Assembly (NCBI RefSeq): GCF_014851565.1
Contig: NZ_JACVAA010000009.1
Span: 82,333-146,332 of the forward strand
DNA from: Pseudomonas sp. PDM15
Lineage (GTDB): Bacteria > Pseudomonadota > Gammaproteobacteria > Pseudomonadales > Pseudomonadaceae
Length of the DNA stretch: 64,000 bases
Direction of reading: 5' to 3'
Made by a program: the position numbers and the translations under genes. Below, in pieces: positions 16,812 to 25,427 of the stretch. The notes under the pieces were generated by a model. It had not been told where the DNA came from. It did no database searches and saw nothing but the letters and a program-made list of their open reading frames with translations. Position 1 is the stretch's first letter, and each line of letters opens with the position of its first letter.

Positions 16812-18449
16812 ATGCCAAACACGGTTTTCGTTATTGAGGCCCCAGGCAAGATCCGCTCTCTGAGGAAAATCCTATCGGAGCTCAGGATCAATGCTCAGGT
16901 CGTCGCTACAGGGGGCGCTCTTTACGACATGCCAAAGGATCAGCTGGGTCTCAACCCAAACGATCTGACGCCTGAACGCTGGACACCTACCTCTCAACGC
17001 ACCATCAGCCACCTCACGAAAAAGTTCAAAGACGCGGACCAGATCTACGTCATGACAGACGCTGATCGAGAAGGGGAACTGATCGCGGCACAGGTCAACA
17101 GCGTGCTCGTCTCTTCAGGATCAAAAGCGAGTATTCAGAGGGTGGTGACTTCAGCACTGAACGCTGACGGAATATCTCAGGCGCTTCAGAGACCGCGGGC
17201 CATCAATCGGCAAACCTGCGTGGCCGTGATGGCTCGACGCGGTATAGATCGAGCCATCGGCTTTCTGTGCAGCAATCGAAACGTAGCTGGGCAGATCGCT
17301 GGGCGGATCAGCAGCAAGATCGTCCAGTCTGTCAGCCGGCAGCCCTTGCCAACCTGCAAAGTTGCGGGAACACACCCAGACCAGCCTGGCTGGCGAATCT
17401 GGGGGAAAGGTTCCTCAGGGAAAGAGGCATCACTTGCCGCCATCGACGAAGCTTTTCGTCGAATGGATCCGGCCTTGATGGGCCACACCAGAGAAGTTTT
17501 CACCACCAAACCGGCGCCGGCGATGATGACGGGTGCTGACGCCCTGATCCTGGTTGCGAACCAACTCAACGTAAGCCTTTCTGAAGCTGAGAAACTGATT
17601 CAGACGGCGTACGAAAGAGGTGCAATCAGCTATCCACGGACTGACTCCAGAGACATCTCGCCTCCTACGCAAGTAATGCTGGAGAGCGCGATGAGGAAAC
17701 TAGGGAAACGAGTACGTGTTTCCCGGCTCCCTCCCTCGGGCCCCAGAGAGACCCCAGGCGCTCACGAAGCGATCTACCCTTGCGACCCCCTTCATTTCAA
17801 TGCAAACAGTTTGGAAGGGCTCTCCCAGCTCGACGCAGCCATAGGTTTGCTCACCAGGCGTGCTTTCGCCTCCCTTTCGCCCGATGCGAAGGTAAAATCG
17901 ATCGAGGTCGAACAGTCGGCGATCTCATCGTTCCTGGCCAAGCAGGGGTTGCCAGACATCAAGGTGAAAATCTGGCGGGATATCCCGGACACCGCCGGTT
18001 GGCTGGTTGTAGAGAAGGAGTTCATCAAGCCTGTAAAGCTTGTGAAGATCCCTCTTGATACAGCGGTCATGGAGAGGATGGTTGAACAGGGAATTGGTCG
18101 GCCCTCGACCATAGTGGGCCACATCGACAAGGCGCTTTCCCGGGGATGGATCCAGGAGAACGGCACTCTCTCGAACAAAGGCCAGGCTGTTCTGACGTAT
18201 TTGCAGCAGAACTACCCCGGCCTGTTGGGCCCAGAAGATCTGGATCACTTCTTCGATGGGGTTCCATTTGAACGGGTTTCCGCTGCCGTCTACGAAGGGA
18301 TCCATCGGCTGAATCTGGATTACCAGGCGCTTCGTGTTCTTGCGCGAGAGGCTTCTGCGGAGTTGTCGAGGGACCAAGCCCAAGACGAGAGTGGCCTCCC
18401 CCTGTATGAACCAACCGCGGACATGGAAATGGACGTAGCGGGCCCATAG
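16812..18449 (+). CDS. Type IA DNA topoisomerase (first copy)
   Basis: A 545-residue topoisomerase that cuts one strand through a 5'-phosphotyrosine. The TOPRIM domain is at the N-terminus (VFVIEAPGKIRSL; TDADREGELIA with the D-x-D-x-E metal ligands, about residues 80-90). The active-site Tyr is in AISYPRTDS (about residue 273). Domains II-IV follow (GIGRPSTI), and no C-terminal zinc ribbon is present. It begins about 230 bases after the oriV 1 iterons, suggesting a role in decatenating replicating plasmid or in transfer, like the plasmid topoisomerase TraE. A second, distinct copy lies at 47318. Confidence 0.88.
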   Translation: MPNTVFVIEAPGKIRSLRKILSELRINAQVVATGGALYDMPKDQLGLNPNDLTPERWTPTSQRTISHLTKKFKDADQIYVMTDADREGELIAAQVNSVLVSSGSKASIQRVVTSALNADGISQALQRPRAINRQTCVAVMARRGIDRAIGFLCSNRNVAGQIAGRISSKIVQSVSRQPLPTCKVAGTHPDQPGWRIWGKGSSGKEASLAAIDEAFRRMDPALMGHTREVFTTKPAPAMMTGADALILVANQLNVSLSEAEKLIQTAYERGAISYPRTDSRDISPPTQVMLESAMRKLGKRVRVSRLPPSGPRETPGAHEAIYPCDPLHFNANSLEGLSQLDAAIGLLTRRAFASLSPDAKVKSIEVEQSAISSFLAKQGLPDIKVKIWRDIPDTAGWLVVEKEFIKPVKLVKIPLDTAVMERMVEQGIGRPSTIVGHIDKALSRGWIQENGTLSNKGQAVLTYLQQNYPGLLGPEDLDHFFDGVPFERVSAAVYEGIHRLNLDYQALRVLAREASAELSRDQAQDESGLPLYEPTADMEMDVAGP

Positions 18450-18546
18450 CCGTGCACGCAAAGTCACATATTTGTGATTATGTGTACATGCTGCTAGTCC
18501 TTATCTCACTCGAAAACCTGGTTCAGATGGGACAAGCAGGCACAAA

Positions 18547-18569
18547 AAAGGCACCTCACGGGTGCCTTT
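18547..18569. terminator. Bidirectional intrinsic terminator
   Basis: Perfect stem AAAGGCACC-TCACG-GGTGCCTTT between the convergent topoisomerase gene and the minus-strand secretin operon. A and T runs flank both arms, so it can act in both directions. Confidence 0.85.
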
Positions 18570-18617
18570 CTCGTTACAGCGGCGGCGGCTGCGAACTAAA
18601 GCTTGCCGTCCTAGCTC

Positions 18618-18983
18618 CTACGACAGGTCCTTCGACAGAACGAAGGCGAGGAGTACCTCCATCGCATCCTCATTGAAAGCGCACCAGGCCTTGCTGATTG
18701 GATCCTCGGGCGACAATGCCACGCCGATTACCTGGCGACCGTCGTTCCAGTAGCAGTGGATATCCAGCGCAGCGAACAACACACCGATGCGCCGGAAGAG
18801 TTGTACTCGCTGCTCATCCTCCGGGTCATACCGATACGGGAATGGAATGTCGAACTCTTCCGGTCTTACCCGGGTTGGTGTCGCCGGCGCCTTATGGCGT
18901 TCCGCGATCGACAGGATCTCCTGAGCAGGAGATCCAATAAGCGGATCGTTCGTCCAAAGCCGAAGCGACTCGTAGGTGTTCAC
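18618..18983 (-). CDS. Hypothetical protein at end of secretin operon
   Basis: A 121-residue protein starting at GTG 18983, which overlaps the previous stop (GTGA) and has GGAGG 8 bases upstream; the frame upstream of this GTG is not coding. A helical start (ESLRLWTNDPL), then a compact alpha/beta part (RIGVLFAALDIHCYW, VIGVALSPEDP). No family recognised. It is coupled to the 18980 gene, and its context is the DotI-DotH-secretin operon. Confidence 0.55.
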   Translation of the reverse strand: MNTYESLRLWTNDPLIGSPAQEILSIAERHKAPATPTRVRPEEFDIPFPYRYDPEDEQRVQLFRRIGVLFAALDIHCYWNDGRQVIGVALSPEDPISKAWCAFNEDAMEVLLAFVLSKDLS

Positions 18984-19444
18984 GCTGGAATGCCTCCGTT
19001 GCCGGTAATCTCCGCCACGATGTCCTTGAGTATCTGGTAGCGCGCGATCATTCGAGCTCGCTGCCAGATGACACTGCAGTTGGGATCCAGCTTGCTGTTC
19101 TGATGGGCGTGTTCGAGAAGGATATAGGGCAGTTCCAGGGACTGCTCGCCAATCCACTCGAAGAATCTCGATGATGCTGAACATGGGAGAGCTGCGGCCG
19201 CCGCGGTTAGTTGAGAAACCGCTTCTGCCACCAGCGGCTCCTCTAGGCCCCTACTCTGCTCGTACACCTGCAGGAGATGGGCAACCTCCGCGTACAGGGC
19301 GCTGAACTCTGCGTCGATGTCACGCAGCGCCCAGTGCTCCTTGTTATCCATCTGCTCGAAGAACGAGAGCAACTTGGGCTCCCGCTCTTTCCAGAACGCC
19401 TGGACAGATCCAGGCGTGAGATCAATTCGCCGGGCGCTGCTCAT
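18980..19444 (-). CDS. Hypothetical protein coupled to secretin gene
   Basis: A 154-residue helical, soluble protein with no signal peptide (LTPGSVQAFWKEREPKLLSF; LLQVYEQSRGLEEPLV). Its ATG overlaps the secretin stop (ATGA). No known domain. Coupling suggests that it belongs to the transfer machine or its regulation. Confidence 0.55.
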   Translation of the reverse strand: MSSARRIDLTPGSVQAFWKEREPKLLSFFEQMDNKEHWALRDIDAEFSALYAEVAHLLQVYEQSRGLEEPLVAEAVSQLTAAAAALPCSASSRFFEWIGEQSLELPYILLEHAHQNSKLDPNCSVIWQRARMIARYQILKDIVAEITGNGGIPA

Positions 19445-21309
19445 GCGCCAGGCACTCGGTGCTCGTTGCTGCGCTCATAGACACGGGCAGTCAACACGAA
19501 GTAGTAGGTCGAGACACGCTTCTGGCTCTTGGTAGAGCCAATCAGGCCGCCAAACGGGCCGGCCTTTTCATAGCCCGTTACCCCAGAACCGGAATTGGTT
19601 TCATCGGTCTCCATTTGGCCGCCGATGATGATGGTGTCACCGTCGCGCAGCAGTGCCTCACCGTTGTAATCGATATTGGCAGGCAGCGTGATGGTGGTTG
19701 GGACCTTGGTGGTGCCGTTGGCGTCAGTCAGATACTGGTCGATGGTCTTGACCTGCGAGCGTACCGCGACGTTCAGCGTCAGCTGGGTGCGGATGATACC
19801 GCTGTCCAGATCGATCTTCGGGTTCACTCGCAGCAGGGTGCCGAAGCGAATCGGGATCTGGGTGTTGGTGGTGGCTACCGAGCTGCTGTCAGTACCAGCT
19901 ACCGCACTCTGACTTACCTGGCTGAAGAGGTCGGTTTCAATCCGGCGGAACTCCGCGGGAGCACCAGAGGTGGTGGCCAGTGCAGGGCGCTGGGTTACCG
20001 TAACGTCGCCGATTGAGGAAAGGTAGTTGACGAAGAGGTTCGCCGGATTACCTGTGAGTTTGGAGAAACCGATGCCGGTACTACCAATCACACTGCCACC
20101 AGGAGTCATGACGGGAGGATTTCCCGGAGTGCCAGGCAGAGGGGGAGAGATCGTGATGCCACCAGCCGGGTTGTTGTTGATGATCATGCCGAGCTCGCCA
20201 TTTGCGAACGAGGCAAACGCCGTGAGATCCAGACCTTCCGATTTGTCCTTGGTGGTGGACACCAGGATCAGGCGGCCTTCGAAGTGGATGGCGGTGTTGA
20301 ACTCGCGCTCGACGCCCTTGATGTACTCGTCGATCTCTGCCTGCAGCCACTTGGGAGCCTGAACAGTGATCGTGCCGGTATCCGGGTTGACGCTTACCGT
20401 GCCCAGCTTCTGCGAACGGTACATGTCCGACCCCGCGGCCGGGATGGCTGCAGCCATTTGATCCATGCCACCGACCGGGAGTGGAGGCATTCCGTTGATG
20501 GGCATGCCCGCGCCGGAGTTGATCACACCAGGTACAACAGCACCGCTGGCAACCGGGACCAACACAGAAACTCTGGATTCGAGCTCCTCCTTCATGGATT
20601 TCCAGAAGTCAGATTTCGACTCCAGCTTCGAACTGCCTTCGCGATCGCCCTCGCCTTCACCGGTAGACGTGCTGCTCGATGTCAGCCCCCCCATCGAACC
20701 ACCATTGACGCCGCCGGCGCCGGAGGCCGAGTTCAGAGAACTGGCCAGCGACGCACCGACATCAAGGGTGCCACTCAAGGACGCCGAGGAGTAGTTGGTG
20801 GAGCGCTGCGAGTTGATGTTCAACGTCCACTGCTTCGGGCGCATCGGGACGATGGTGATGATGCGGCGGTCGTTATCTACCGCATAGTCGAGCCCCATCG
20901 CAGGGAAGATGAGGCGCATGGCTGTCTCGGCATCCACGCTCGTGAACCCGTAACCTGCATAGGTAAAGCCATCCAGCGGCATGGAACTGGTGATGTTGAG
21001 GCCCTGGGCCTGCAGCATCTTGACCACCTCAAGGCCATTCAGCGGAGCGCTGACTTTCATGGTGACCCGGCGCTCGGATAGCCATGGCGCACGTTTGAGC
21101 GGCATGGTTTTGCCAGTGATCAGCGGACCATTGGTGATCTTAATGCGCTGGTTGCGCTGTGATTCCTCGCTCTGCGCCTTGAGTTGATTCAACTCTTCGG
21201 TCAGCTTGGCGTAGTTGCCGCCATCCTCGCCTTTCGGGATGTTCTGCAAGCAGCCCGAGAGGGCCGCACCGATGACGCTTGTCAGTACCAATTTCGCGAT
21301 AGTGTTCAT
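19441..21309 (-). CDS. Secretin lipoprotein, PilN/type IVb-like
   Basis: A 622-residue outer-membrane secretin. The signal peptide ends in lipobox LSGC. An STN/N0 domain spans about residues 80-165 (LNGLEVVKMLQAQGLNI to RRIITIVPMRP), followed by a Ser/Gly-rich insert (about 175-235). The C-terminal secretin domain (about 400-600) shows VTQRPALATTSGAPAEF, an IPIRFGTLLRVNPKID strand pair, and GDTIIIGGQ near the end. It resembles PilN of IncI thin pili. Here it directly follows DotH (14-base gap) and no other pilus genes are in the window, so it may be part of the transfer channel. The start at 21309 has GAGAG upstream and begins the signal peptide. Confidence 0.85.
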   Translation of the reverse strand: MNTIAKLVLTSVIGAALSGCLQNIPKGEDGGNYAKLTEELNQLKAQSEESQRNQRIKITNGPLITGKTMPLKRAPWLSERRVTMKVSAPLNGLEVVKMLQAQGLNITSSMPLDGFTYAGYGFTSVDAETAMRLIFPAMGLDYAVDNDRRIITIVPMRPKQWTLNINSQRSTNYSSASLSGTLDVGASLASSLNSASGAGGVNGGSMGGLTSSSTSTGEGEGDREGSSKLESKSDFWKSMKEELESRVSVLVPVASGAVVPGVINSGAGMPINGMPPLPVGGMDQMAAAIPAAGSDMYRSQKLGTVSVNPDTGTITVQAPKWLQAEIDEYIKGVEREFNTAIHFEGRLILVSTTKDKSEGLDLTAFASFANGELGMIINNNPAGGITISPPLPGTPGNPPVMTPGGSVIGSTGIGFSKLTGNPANLFVNYLSSIGDVTVTQRPALATTSGAPAEFRRIETDLFSQVSQSAVAGTDSSSVATTNTQIPIRFGTLLRVNPKIDLDSGIIRTQLTLNVAVRSQVKTIDQYLTDANGTTKVPTTITLPANIDYNGEALLRDGDTIIIGGQMETDETNSGSGVTGYEKAGPFGGLIGSTKSQKRVSTYYFVLTARVYERSNEHRVPGA

Positions 21310-21323
21310 GGGCGATCTCTCTT

Positions 21324-22928
21324 TTAGTGGAGCCAAACTTTCTTTTCGAGCGGGCTGATTTGGACGTTGAAGCGGTAGGAGTCGGCATAGGGCTCCAGGA
21401 ACTTTGCGATCGCTTCTTCAGGGGTCGGGGCGTTGATCACGTAGCCTCCCTGAACAACTTTGTCCTGCTCGCCCAGATCCCAAATGGGCGTGTTCCACTT
21501 CGCTTCCTGGGTCAGGCGGAAAAGGTTCTCGTACAGGCCTCCGTTACGAACGCTGAACGTGACACCGCTTGCAACGGGTGCCGCGGTGGCCACGACGCTC
21601 GGAAGAACGGTGGTGGTTGCTGTGGCAGCTGTAGTCGTGCCGGCAGTCGATACGGTCTTGGCCACGAGGGGTTTCTCAGCGGCTACCGCACTTACCTGCA
21701 CGTTGGAAGCCTTTTCGGCGTTGGCCGCGGGAACTGGGATCGGCCTGTTGCGGTGTGTTTCCTCAATCAGGCGCGCAGCTGTGTCGCGATTGATAGTGAG
21801 GTCGCTGACGATCTGAACACGGTTGGTCCGAACGCCCTTACCGTCGAACGATTCATACGTCTTCACTGACTCCTGAGCGCCATTGCTTGCAGGGGCTATA
21901 CGTTGAACCCGATCACGACCGACGAGGCCGAGCGGCTCTTCGAAAGGCAGGGCCGAATCCATGGGCGGTCGCTCAGGGGAAGTCCGTTTGACGGTCATCG
22001 TCCTCGACCCTTCGCGCCCGGCAAGGATGTCCGCCGGATTTTCGAGATGAACCTGGTACTCAATACCGGCACTGTCTCGCGTGCGGATCATCAGGGGGAT
22101 CGGTGCGCGGTAGCGATAGACACGAGTAACACCGTCGACATCGCGGGTCTCGGTCAACCAGTCCGGGCCTACCATGGAGGCCCCGCGCAGACGGATGATG
22201 GCGTCTTCGCGGTTGGGGGATAGCCAGTAGCTGATACTGAATGGAACGCTCTCGGTATCCTTGACTTTCAGGCTGGTCCAGTTGCGTCCGGGAGACTGCC
22301 CCAATGCATTCATGAGTTGGTGATCGATCGCAACCCGGTTCGGCTGAAGCAGCGGAGCACTCCCGGTTGGCACGCCATCAACGATCAGCTTCAGACTGTC
22401 TTTCACACCATCGGTGGGGTCGGAGGATACCTTCACGTAGAGTTTGATCGGCTCGTTGCGATCGGCCAGGTACAGGATGACATTCGTGTTGACCCAGGGC
22501 TTCTGCGGGTGCATTTCAACAGCACCGGAGTCCTCTACCAGGTCGACGTTCACCACGCTGTCGTCGCCAGCGCGAGCGCGTCGAACAGGCCATGGCGCAC
22601 CGTTCTCGCCGACCACCATCAATGAGGTGAGGTATCCCAGCTGCAGGGTGACACTCTTGGTCTTGCCACCATCAGTGAGATCGATGATCTGTTCAGGGTC
22701 AGTGCTTGTTGCTCCCGCCGGAATCTGAGGGGCAAGGTCTTTGCGATCATCGATCATGTACTGCTCGATGACGGCTTGTTGCTCAACAGTCAGCGGGTAC
22801 TTGCGCTTCAGGAGCGTGTTGACCAGGGGGTCGTTGGAACGCACGTCCTGCTCTGCAGGTTCTGCAGCAGCCTGCAGTGAGAGAAGAGAAAGCAACAGAA
22901 TGCTTGGGATCAGGGTGACCTTTCTCAT
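21324..22928 (-). CDS. dotH: DotH/TraN core-complex protein, extended C-terminus
   Basis: A 534-residue exported protein of the DotH/IcmK/TraN family, the ring component set in the outer membrane by DotC and DotD. Signal peptide to about residue 22. Family pattern: PLTVEQQAVIEQYMID, then LGYLTSLMVVGENGAPWPV and VNTNVILYLADRNEPIKLYV, then LIVDGVP. It is longer than Legionella DotH (about 360). The extra C-terminal part has an Ala/Val/Thr-rich linker and a terminal 65-residue domain (NAPTPEEAIAKFLEPYADS) that looks N0/TcpQ-like. It overlaps DotI by 4 bases. Confidence 0.85.
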   Translation of the reverse strand: MRKVTLIPSILLLSLLSLQAAAEPAEQDVRSNDPLVNTLLKRKYPLTVEQQAVIEQYMIDDRKDLAPQIPAGATSTDPEQIIDLTDGGKTKSVTLQLGYLTSLMVVGENGAPWPVRRARAGDDSVVNVDLVEDSGAVEMHPQKPWVNTNVILYLADRNEPIKLYVKVSSDPTDGVKDSLKLIVDGVPTGSAPLLQPNRVAIDHQLMNALGQSPGRNWTSLKVKDTESVPFSISYWLSPNREDAIIRLRGASMVGPDWLTETRDVDGVTRVYRYRAPIPLMIRTRDSAGIEYQVHLENPADILAGREGSRTMTVKRTSPERPPMDSALPFEEPLGLVGRDRVQRIAPASNGAQESVKTYESFDGKGVRTNRVQIVSDLTINRDTAARLIEETHRNRPIPVPAANAEKASNVQVSAVAAEKPLVAKTVSTAGTTTAATATTTVLPSVVATAAPVASGVTFSVRNGGLYENLFRLTQEAKWNTPIWDLGEQDKVVQGGYVINAPTPEEAIAKFLEPYADSYRFNVQISPLEKKVWLH

Positions 22929-23578
22929 GACTTGGAGACCTTCACTCGAATTGCATGAACAGCGAGGCCGTCAGGACGACTTTCCTGCTGGACTCTGAGG
23001 AGATCGACCTCAATCAATCCGCGGCGGGGCTGATTCACGTTGCCGTTGAAGATGATCTCGATGGGGTGCTGGATGGTGTAGGTCTGGCGGGCTACACCGC
23101 TGTAGACCTTTACCTCTTTGCTCAGGAACACGCCTGGGCCCGGCGTGGCGGAGAGCACGAGGCGGATACGGGGATCTTTGAGTTGGGCTGTCAGTCCGGC
23201 ACGTTCGAAGGCATTCAGATAGGTCTTGTAACCATCGTCAGTGAAGCAGCGAAGCTGTGCCTCGTTTTGCTGCCGGATGTAGTTGACGAAATCCAGCTGG
23301 AACATGCGAATGACGCAGGCCGAGCTGAAGTTCAGGGCCCGCTCTTCGCCGCCGATGGGCTCATCGATCGGTGTTAGCTGGAACAGGGAGCCGTTGTGAG
23401 TGGTCGCGAAGTATTCCCGCTGGATGCTCTCGATCTTGTTTTTCGCATACATGAAGGTCAGGAAATTCGTAGTGGCCAGCGCCGCAATGATCACCACGCA
23501 AATGCCCAGGATGTACAAGAGCACCCGGTTCGAGAAAACGATGCTGCCGACCAGTTGGTCGTCGTTGACATCACGCAT
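22925..23578 (-). CDS. dotI: DotI/IcmL/TraM inner-membrane protein
   Basis: A 217-residue protein with one N-terminal membrane helix (about residues 18-40) and a periplasmic domain carrying the DotI pattern: FQLDFVNYIRQQNEAQLRCF, DGYKTYLNAFERAGL, VLSATPGPGVF and YTIQHPIEIIFNG. DotI (with DotJ in Legionella) is a VirB8-like scaffold of type IVB systems. GGAG lies 8 bases before the ATG. It follows the StbB-like gene by 4 bases and overlaps DotH. Confidence 0.9.
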   Translation of the reverse strand: MRDVNDDQLVGSIVFSNRVLLYILGICVVIIAALATTNFLTFMYAKNKIESIQREYFATTHNGSLFQLTPIDEPIGGEERALNFSSACVIRMFQLDFVNYIRQQNEAQLRCFTDDGYKTYLNAFERAGLTAQLKDPRIRLVLSATPGPGVFLSKEVKVYSGVARQTYTIQHPIEIIFNGNVNQPRRGLIEVDLLRVQQESRPDGLAVHAIRVKVSKS

Positions 23579-23582
23579 CTAG

Positions 23583-24131
23583 CTACTCCGAAGGACGGTT
23601 ACCCGTCCAGACAAGATTGTTGAGAGTTGAAGCAGGCTTTCCTGCCGTGCTGTTGAGCAGTTCCTCGTGCCAGGATTTCTCTGGTGAAGAAACACTCGCT
23701 TCAGTGGCGGCAGACGACGTTTGGCTTCCGTCGACTGCTCCTTCCTCCTCGGTGCCTTCTTTACCCACCGCTTCGACGGGAACTTCCTGGGCTTTCGGTG
23801 GCTGCTCGACTGGGGTGCGGGTTGCTTCGGGTTGTGGCGCCGCAGGCGTTGAAGCAACAGCCGCCGGCTCCGAGATTGATGCAGGCGCGATCGCTACAGG
23901 CGCGCTGCGGGCCGGAGCCGCCAACTCAACTGGTCGGTCTTTCAGGAGACCCAAAAGAATCCGTTTGAACGCATAGCGATCAGCTTCATCCTGGGAAATG
24001 CTCTCGAACATCTCCTTTGCCTGATCTGCGATTTCGTCGATCTGGCGAAGAGCTTCGCCCTCCACCGGATCCATCGGGTCAAGTGAGAAGCGAAACTGAC
24101 GACGCTTCAGTGATCGCTTTGCGCGCGACAT
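23583..24131 (-). CDS. StbB/ParR-like adaptor protein
   Basis: A 182-residue protein following the actin-like gene by 5 bases. The N-terminal about 70 residues (RRQFRFSLDPMDPVEGEAL; DRYAFKRILLGLL) fit a ribbon-helix-helix plus helix layout seen in StbB/ParR centromere-binding partners of ParM. The remainder is a low-complexity Ala/Pro/Glu tail. It is likely the DNA adaptor of the ParM-type segregation pair; the centromere repeats are not obvious. Identification rests mainly on gene order and the short N-terminal pattern. Confidence 0.6.
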   Translation of the reverse strand: MSRAKRSLKRRQFRFSLDPMDPVEGEALRQIDEIADQAKEMFESISQDEADRYAFKRILLGLLKDRPVELAAPARSAPVAIAPASISEPAAVASTPAAPQPEATRTPVEQPPKAQEVPVEAVGKEGTEEEGAVDGSQTSSAATEASVSSPEKSWHEELLNSTAGKPASTLNNLVWTGNRPSE

Positions 24132-24136
24132 AGGAA

Positions 24137-25177
24137 TTACTCCTGAGCAGCGAGGTGGCGAGCCAGCTTGTAGTAGCCGCGCGCATTGGCGAACTGAGGA
24201 TCTTCGACAACGACAACCTTGGCGTTGCCTACCTGCACATGGCGCAGGTCCTCCTCCAGGAGCTTCGCTGCGCCGCCGGCGAACAGAATGGTGCTGAGCT
24301 CGTCGACGCGCTTAGTAACGATCTTCTCGATGCGAGGAACGATCTCGTTGACCAGGGCGCGGCGCTCGGCAGCAACGATGTCGCGGATGTTCGCCTTGTT
24401 GTTGCCGATGGTGAGCCAGCCGCCCTCTTCACGAATTGCCTTCTCCACAGCATGGAGCGGCGGGGTGCGCATCAGGCCCATGAGGTCCCGTGCACTGGTG
24501 GCGACGCGCTCGTAGAGATGCAGAGCGCCTGCTTCGAAGGAATTCGAGGTGCCGTTGAAGAGGAGGTTGCCATTTTCCAGCAGAGCAACGTCGGTGGTGT
24601 TACCGCCTACGTCGGCGACGACCACGAGCTCTTCGGATGCGTGCTGGAACTCGCCGTCCTCATTCATCATGTAGTCGAGATAAACGGCCACTCCCTCGGA
24701 GGCGCCATTCAGATTGCCGAATACCGAACCGTTCTTCGGTAGGCGCATCTCCTTGCTGCCAGGCTGGACGGCTGCAGGGCGCCGCCAGGCTTTGGCGCGC
24801 TCCTCGATGAGTTTCGAATTGATCTCGCCGCGCGAGTTGTAGAACACGTTCAGCGGCATGCCGAACACCGCGTCGATGGACGCATCCGACAGGTCACCGA
24901 ATTGGCGAAGGAGAACAGCCATAGCCAGTGCGGCGTTGATATCGGAGGTGTAATAGCTGGCGAAGCGAGTATCGATGGGATCAGCGACTTTCGGGCCGAC
25001 CGCGTAGATGCTGTCTTCGATCTGGATGACGATTTCATCCGGGCCATTGCCACCCATGCTGACGCCGATCTGAGGCTTGGTCGACACGGTGCTACGGATC
25101 GCGATCTGCGCGCCTTTGCCGGCATACAGCTTGGCGTAGTTGCAGCCAATGTCGGCGCCAACAGCGAATTTTTTCAT
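24137..25177 (-). CDS. parM: ParM/StbA-like actin ATPase
   Basis: A 346-residue actin-fold ATPase of the ParM/StbA family, which polymerises to push plasmid copies apart. Phosphate-1 loop VGADIGCNYAKLY near the N-terminus, phosphate-2 VVADVGGNTTDVAL (about residue 190), adenosine motif TILFAGGAAKLLEEDL (about residue 305). The start at 25177 has GGAG 7 bases upstream. It leads an operon continuing into an adaptor gene and then DotI-DotH-secretin, so segregation and transfer genes appear to be co-transcribed. A ParA/ParB system is also present at 45-47 kb. Confidence 0.85.
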   Translation of the reverse strand: MKKFAVGADIGCNYAKLYAGKGAQIAIRSTVSTKPQIGVSMGGNGPDEIVIQIEDSIYAVGPKVADPIDTRFASYYTSDINAALAMAVLLRQFGDLSDASIDAVFGMPLNVFYNSRGEINSKLIEERAKAWRRPAAVQPGSKEMRLPKNGSVFGNLNGASEGVAVYLDYMMNEDGEFQHASEELVVVADVGGNTTDVALLENGNLLFNGTSNSFEAGALHLYERVATSARDLMGLMRTPPLHAVEKAIREEGGWLTIGNNKANIRDIVAAERRALVNEIVPRIEKIVTKRVDELSTILFAGGAAKLLEEDLRHVQVGNAKVVVVEDPQFANARGYYKLARHLAAQE

Positions 25178-25336
25178 GCTCAGTCTCCACAAAAATGATC
25201 GGTACGCATCGTGAGTTTTGTTTTACCGTTGCACTCTCGATTGCAAACAAATACTAGCCTTTCAGCGCCATCACTTCAACAGTGCCGCGCAGAAAATCTA
25301 TGATTAGTAAGAACAGGATTATCTAGTTATAAAATT

Positions 25337-25348
25337 GCATAGCTAAGC
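25337..25348. promoter_or_regulatory. Variant GCATAG-type palindrome upstream of parM operon
   Basis: GCATAGCTAAGC, one base off the dyad GCATAGNTATGC found at 36487, 37967 and 38125. It lies about 160 bases upstream of the parM-like ATG, in a 250-base intergenic stretch, so a shared transcription factor site is possible. Confidence 0.4.
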
Positions 25349-25383
25349 GAAAACACGCCGTCTGCCAGTTTTCGTGATGGCGA

Positions 25384-25413
25384 AAAAAAGCCCCGCGATT
25401 GCGGGGCTTTTTT
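25384..25413. terminator. Intrinsic terminator, bidirectional
   Basis: Near-perfect stem AAAAAAGCCCCGC-GATT-GCGGGGCTTTTTT just downstream of the 25428 gene on the minus strand. It separates that transcription unit from the parM operon. Confidence 0.9.
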
Positions 25414-25427
25414 CCACCAGGCGTCGA

